Under the pieces are notes generated by a model. It did no database searches, was not told the origin of the DNA, and was given only the letters and a program-made list of their open reading frames with translations. This document shows positions 31,524 to 34,956 of a DNA stretch of 34,956 nt, in pieces. The stretch spans positions 1-34,956 of the forward strand of contig JBNGIO010003097.1 of the NCBI GenBank assembly GCA_049999805.1, in the 5' to 3' direction. The translations under genes and the position numbers were made by a program. Each line of letters opens with the position of its first letter. Within the stretch, counting starts at the first letter, position 1. Source of the DNA: Folioceros fuciformis (lineage: Eukaryota > Anthocerotophyta > Anthocerotopsida > Anthocerotales).

Positions 31524-32861
31524 ATGGCGGCACGTCCTCTGGTCACGGTGCAGGTGTTGGAAGGCGATGGCGCTGCAGGAGATGGTGGCGTGGTGCAGGC
31601 TCCGTTGCCCGAGGTATTCAAGGCGCCAATCCGGTCCGATATTGTACAGTTTGTGCACACCAATCTGGCGAAGAACAAGAGACAGCCCTACGCTGTGAGC
31701 AGCAAGGCTGGGCACCAGACGTCCGCGGAGTCATGGGGTACTGGCAGAGCTGTGTCCAGGATTCCTCGTGTTCCTGGTGGCGGGACTCACCGAGCTGGGC
31801 AGGGAGCTTTCGGCAACATGTGTCGTGGGGGTCGCATGTTTGCTCCCACTAAGATCTGGAGGCGCTGGCACCGCAAGGTGAACACCAACCAGAAGAGGTA
31901 TGCTATTGTGTCGGCTCTCGCGGCTTCCGCGGTGCCCGCTCTGGTGCTGGCTCGGGGCCACCGCATCGAGAAGGTGCCGGAGGTGCCGCTGGTGTTAAGC
32001 GATTCTGTTGAGGGCATCGAGAAGACCTCGGCCGCCGTGAAGTTGCTGAAGAGGATCGGCGCGTACGAGGATGTGGAGAAGGTGAAGGCCAGTCACAACA
32101 TTCGGGCAGGGAAGGGAAAGATGAGGAACCGAAGGTACGTGTCTCGCAGGGGCCCTCTGATTGTTTACGGCACTGAAGGCGCCAAGTTGGCAAAAGCCTT
32201 CAGGAACATCCCCGGTGTGGAAATTTCTTCGGTGGATCGCCTCAACCTGCTGCAGCTGGCACCTGGTGGCCACCTCGGGCGGTTCGTGGTGTGGACTAAG
32301 TCCGCTTTCGAGAAGTTGGACCACATTTTTGGAACAGTGGACAAGAAGTCGGAGGTGAAGAAGAACTACACTCTCCCTCGCTCCATCATGGCCAACCCTG
32401 ACCTGGCTCGTCTCATCAACTCCGACGAGATTCAGTCCGTGGTCCGGCCCATCAAAACGGAGGTCAAGAGGAGAGCCCTGAAGAAGAACCCGCTGAAGAA
32501 TCTGGGTGCCCTCCTGAAGCTCAACCCGTTCGCCAAGACTGCCAGGAGAATGGAGTTGCTGGCCCAGTCCCAGAGGGTCAAGGCTAGGGCAGAGAAGCTG
32601 AGCAGCAAGAGGAAGCAGCCCAACCAGGTGAAATCATTGTTTCCTCTTCCCTCCACTCGCCCCAATCAGCTCCGTTCCTTCAATGCTATTGTCGGTTGTC
32701 CCCTGCATGACACCCAATCGTTGTGCCCCCTGTATCAGGCCGAGGGAGCTACTCCAGAGAAGGTGAAGCAGGCCGGTGAGGCCTGGTACAAGACCATGAT
32801 TTCTGATAGTGATTACACAGAATTTGAGAACTTCGGCAAGTGGCTCGGTGTCTCACAATGA
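31524..32861 (+). CDS. RPL4: 60S ribosomal protein L4 (uL4), copy 2
   Basis: Exons 31524-32627 and 32739-32861 (408 aa) join in phase 0 after KRKQPNQ, the same place as in copy 1. Hallmarks are complete: [54 protein letters not shown], and the end [15 protein letters not shown]. The two invariant stretches that differ in copy 1 have the usual residues here, so this is probably the main functional copy. The 111-bp intron has GT and AG ends and a length divisible by three, with no in-frame stop. A transcript that kept it would still encode a 445-residue protein with a 37-residue insert. It shares a very short promoter with the gene on the other strand. Confidence 0.97.
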   Translation: MAARPLVTVQVLEGDGAAGDGGVVQAPLPEVFKAPIRSDIVQFVHTNLAKNKRQPYAVSSKAGHQTSAESWGTGRAVSRIPRVPGGGTHRAGQGAFGNMCRGGRMFAPTKIWRRWHRKVNTNQKRYAIVSALAASAVPALVLARGHRIEKVPEVPLVLSDSVEGIEKTSAAVKLLKRIGAYEDVEKVKASHNIRAGKGKMRNRRYVSRRGPLIVYGTEGAKLAKAFRNIPGVEISSVDRLNLLQLAPGGHLGRFVVWTKSAFEKLDHIFGTVDKKSEVKKNYTLPRSIMANPDLARLINSDEIQSVVRPIKTEVKRRALKKNPLKNLGALLKLNPFAKTARRMELLAQSQRVKARAEKLSSKRKQPNQVKSLFPLPSTRPNQLRSFNAIVGCPLHDTQSLCPLYQAEGATPEKVKQAGEAWYKTMISDSDYTEFENFGKWLGVSQ

Positions 32862-33099
32862 GCTGCTGCTGTTGTGTCTGGCTACTTAGTAGAACAACGG
32901 TTTTCAAAATTTTAGTCTTATTGCCTCAAAAGAATGAGAAGAGAATTTTCGGTGGCGGCTCACAACATATTTGTGTGGTGTGTCAAGGGTTTTCCTCTGC
33001 CACCTTCTCTCCCATGATTATGGCTTATATGCAAATACCCAATTGGAGGCGGCACTCGGAAGGTGTGATAGGCTTGGTGCAAATATTTTTCGAATTGGA
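32862..33099. other. 3' flank of RPL4 copy 2
   Basis: Likely the 3' UTR and polyadenylation region of RPL4 copy 2. No separate gene or RNA is recognised here. Confidence 0.5.
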
Positions 33100-33555
33100 T
33101 TGCTTGCAATTGTTCCCTCGGGTAGGCATGCGGATTGCTTACTGGTAGGGGCAATGGTTCCCTCGAACAGGATTGCTTACTGCTTGGGTGCAAGTGTTGC
33201 CTCGAATAGGATTGCTCACTTTTTGGGTGCAATTGTTCCCTCGAATAGGATTGTTTACTGCAGGGGTGCAATTGTTCCTTCGAATTGTACTGCTTACTGC
33301 TAGGGTGCAGTTGTTCACTCGAATAGGATTGCTTTCTGGTAGGGTGCAATTGTTCGTCGAACATGAATGCGTTTAGCCAGCGGGTATTCGATCCTCGAAT
33401 AGGAGTGCTTGCATTCAAGGTGTAATTATTTGTCGTGTAGGAGTGCTTGCAGGCAAGGCGTAATTGTTCGTCGTGTAGGAGTGCTTGCATGCAAGGTGCA
33501 ACTGTTCGTCTCGTAGGAATGCTTGCAGGCAAAGTGAAATTGTTCCTCGAAAAAG
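33100..33555. repeat. 39-bp minisatellite, about 11 degenerate copies
   Basis: The unit ggattgcttactg / gggtgcaattgttcc / ctcgaata repeats with a 39-base period, clearest from about 33170 to 33350. More diverged units (gtaggagtgcttgcaggcaa) continue to about 33555. Because 39 is three times 13, the minus strand stays open through the array (frame 33679-32960, 239 codons). It reads as a 13-residue repeat of the type EQLHPSSKQSYSR. I see no signal peptide or conserved domain, so I treat it as non-coding tandem DNA rather than a gene. Confidence 0.85.
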
Positions 33556-33784
33556 ATCTGCAATCTACAATTGCACCATGAATTGGGATGCAATTGCTTC
33601 CTATTGACATAAATTCCGTTTCCCTTGCTGCAAGGACATTGCTCACATCTCCCTCGGTTGTCAGAGACGTGATTTGCATGCAAGGCGCAGGCTACCTATT
33701 CGCTGTAAGTGAATGAAGCAAAACGAATGAAGAATGATGCAAGCAAGATTAGCTGAAGAGAAAAGGACAAAGAGGTCAGTTTCT
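33556..33784. other. 3' flank of phosphomannose isomerase gene
   Basis: Contains the likely 3' UTR of the minus-strand isomerase gene and the edge of the minisatellite. Nothing else is recognised. Confidence 0.5.
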
Positions 33785-34956
33785 TCAACGTTCCAGGACG
33801 GCGGTTTCCTGCCGTTGTTGCTGATGTTGAAAGAGAAGCCGGCTGCTTACTCCCGCTCGGTAAACATGCAGAAAGGAGTCGGAAGTCGCAGAGAGCTCTA
33901 GGCTCTGATGTGCGGGCACGAAGAAGGCCGCGCCGGGCGCGAGCTGGGCTGAGCTTGGGCGGGCGACTCCTCTCCCTTGTTGCACCAGCAAGACGCAGGG
34001 GCCCGGGATCGGGCGCAGCAGCAGGGACTGGGCAAACGGGAGCGCGATGTGGTCCACCTCGAACTCGTCGAAGGCCGGTGCGTAGCGGGTGGTGAAGTCT
34101 CCGGCGGGCTCGCCAGGGAGCAGCTCGGGCGCCGCGCGGCGGTACCGCAGCATAGCGCAGAGAGTGCGGGTGTCCCGGAACTTGGGCGTCAGGCCGGCGC
34201 GCACCACGTTGTCGGAGGTGGCCATGCACTCGACGCAGTCCCCGCTGAGGTAGGCGTGAGGTTCACCTGCCTCCAGGGCCATGGCCTCACCAGGTGCAAG
34301 CTTCACATGGTTCAGCAGCAGCGAAGCCAGCACACCCACGTCTCCCGGGTACTGCTTATCCAGCCGCACCGCCAGCTCCTCCCGCGGACTCCATCGTCCA
34401 CCTTGCGCCCTCTCCTGCTGCAGCCTCTTCATCAGCTTCTCCACCAGGATTTGCACCTCCACCGGGTTCCTCGACATCAGCTCTCGGAACCCGTCTTCCA
34501 ATGCCTTCCTGGTACTCTCTTCCTCCCCTTCTCCTCCTCCTTCCTCCTCCTCCTCATCATGTGCTTTGCCGTTGCTGCCATGGCCGTTGCTGCTATTTCC
34601 GTTGCTGCTATTTCCGTTGCCGCCGTATCCGTTGCTCTCTTGTCGCCTTGCCTTCACCTTTTCCGTTTTCGCGTCATTTTCTTCCTTTGCAGCCTTCGTG
34701 GGCAGGTCGGCGCTCTGCTTCAGGAGAATAGCGGCGGCGGATTCTCCCATGCCGGCGCGGAGCTCCGGCACCGAGCGAAGGGCAGCGGCCATCTCTCCAG
34801 GGGGGAGAAAGCCACAGAGGGCCTGGAACTCGGTGAGGGCGATGGCCATCTCCGGCTTGTGGTTGGGGTCTTTGTAGAGGTCAGGGTGGAGGCGGTGGAG
34901 GCGGGCGGCCAGGGCCTTGTCCGGGTGGGCCTGGATGGACAGCGCCTTGCCTACGG
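33785..34956 (-). CDS. PMI: mannose-6-phosphate isomerase, type I (5' end beyond the window)
   Basis: The frame enters from the right edge (first full codon 34954) and ends at 33785, about 390 residues with no intron. It interconverts mannose 6-phosphate and fructose 6-phosphate with a zinc ion, supplying GDP-mannose for glycans and ascorbate. Type I motifs: LSIQAHPDK and NHKPEMAIAL near the edge, and GEPHAYLSGDCVECMATSDN, with zinc ligands Gln and His in QAHP, Glu in KPEM and His in EPHAY. Further on are NVVRAGLTPKFRDT and the C-terminal VYRAGVSSR. The helical segment after SVPELR carries a low-complexity insertion rich in Asn, Gly, Ser and then Glu (about 34510-34650), encoded by small DNA repeats (ttgctgctatttccg). 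The catalytic parts look intact. Confidence 0.93.
   Translation of the reverse strand, partial: VGKALSIQAHPDKALAARLHRLHPDLYKDPNHKPEMAIALTEFQALCGFLPPGEMAAALRSVPELRAGMGESAAAILLKQSADLPTKAAKEENDAKTEKVKARRQESNGYGGNGNSSNGNSSNGHGSNGKAHDEEEEEGGGEGEEESTRKALEDGFRELMSRNPVEVQILVEKLMKRLQQERAQGGRWSPREELAVRLDKQYPGDVGVLASLLLNHVKLAPGEAMALEAGEPHAYLSGDCVECMATSDNVVRAGLTPKFRDTRTLCAMLRYRRAAPELLPGEPAGDFTTRYAPAFDEFEVDHIALPFAQSLLLRPIPGPCVLLVQQGRGVARPSSAQLAPGAAFFVPAHQSLELSATSDSFLHVYRAGVSSRLLFQHQQQRQETAVLER

Noticed and set aside
34281-34877. 198-codon plus-strand frame rich in Ser, Pro and Leu
   Set aside because: Antisense of the phosphomannose isomerase coding sequence. The composition mirrors the GC-rich codons and low-complexity insertion on the true strand.
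1-34956. rRNA or tRNA genes, CRISPR arrays, bacterial operons
   Set aside because: None seen on either strand. Gene structure is eukaryotic throughout, and the tandem repeats lack spacer-repeat order.

Overview
The window is nuclear DNA from a land plant. Its genes are split by many short introns (about 76-205 bp in the models below). Two Ty1/copia retrotransposons lie on the left. The host genes have plant-specific relatives: a thylakoid-lumen FKBP, the plant type of TONSOKU, and a PLS-type PPR remnant. Short introns, tight gene spacing and the PPR type suggest a non-seed plant (moss, hornwort, liverwort or lycophyte), but I cannot name the species. All exon models were built by eye from splice signals, reading phase and family similarity. 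The summed exons of each complete multi-exon gene are divisible by three.

Layout. 1-4352: 3' part of a decayed copia element (A) whose 3' LTR region is rearranged. 4353-5656: no gene seen. 5657-12285: a complete copia element (B), with 213-bp LTRs, 5-bp target-site duplications, primer-binding site and polypurine tract. Its gag-pol is broken. It carries two unusual extras: an ORF before gag, and a long antisense ORF between pol and the 3' LTR. 13001-13774: an intronless DUF4291 gene. 14295-15065: FKBP20-2-like lumenal immunophilin (+). 15120-20379: CTF18 (-), 23 exons, convergent with the FKBP. 20846-22248: ribosomal protein uL4/RPL4 (-). 23088-23714: PPR pseudogene. 23848-29802: TONSOKU/TSK (-), 18 exons. 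30534-31362: a small plant protein of unknown function (-). 31524-32861: a second RPL4 (+), divergent from the previous gene with 161 bp between start codons. About 33100-33555: a 39-bp minisatellite. 33785-34956: phosphomannose isomerase (-), running off the right edge.

Functional themes. CTF18 (alternative PCNA clamp loader, cohesion) and TSK (reader of newly made chromatin, replication-fork repair) both act at replication forks. They sit about 3.5 kb apart on the same strand, and each has an E2F-like TTCCCGC element near its start. Two RPL4 paralogues with the same intron position flank the TSK region in opposite orientation. The retrotransposons, PPR remnant and minisatellite are the accessory part of the locus. 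I found no clearly new multi-gene system. The least explained items are the antisense ORF inside element B and the intronless DUF4291 gene.
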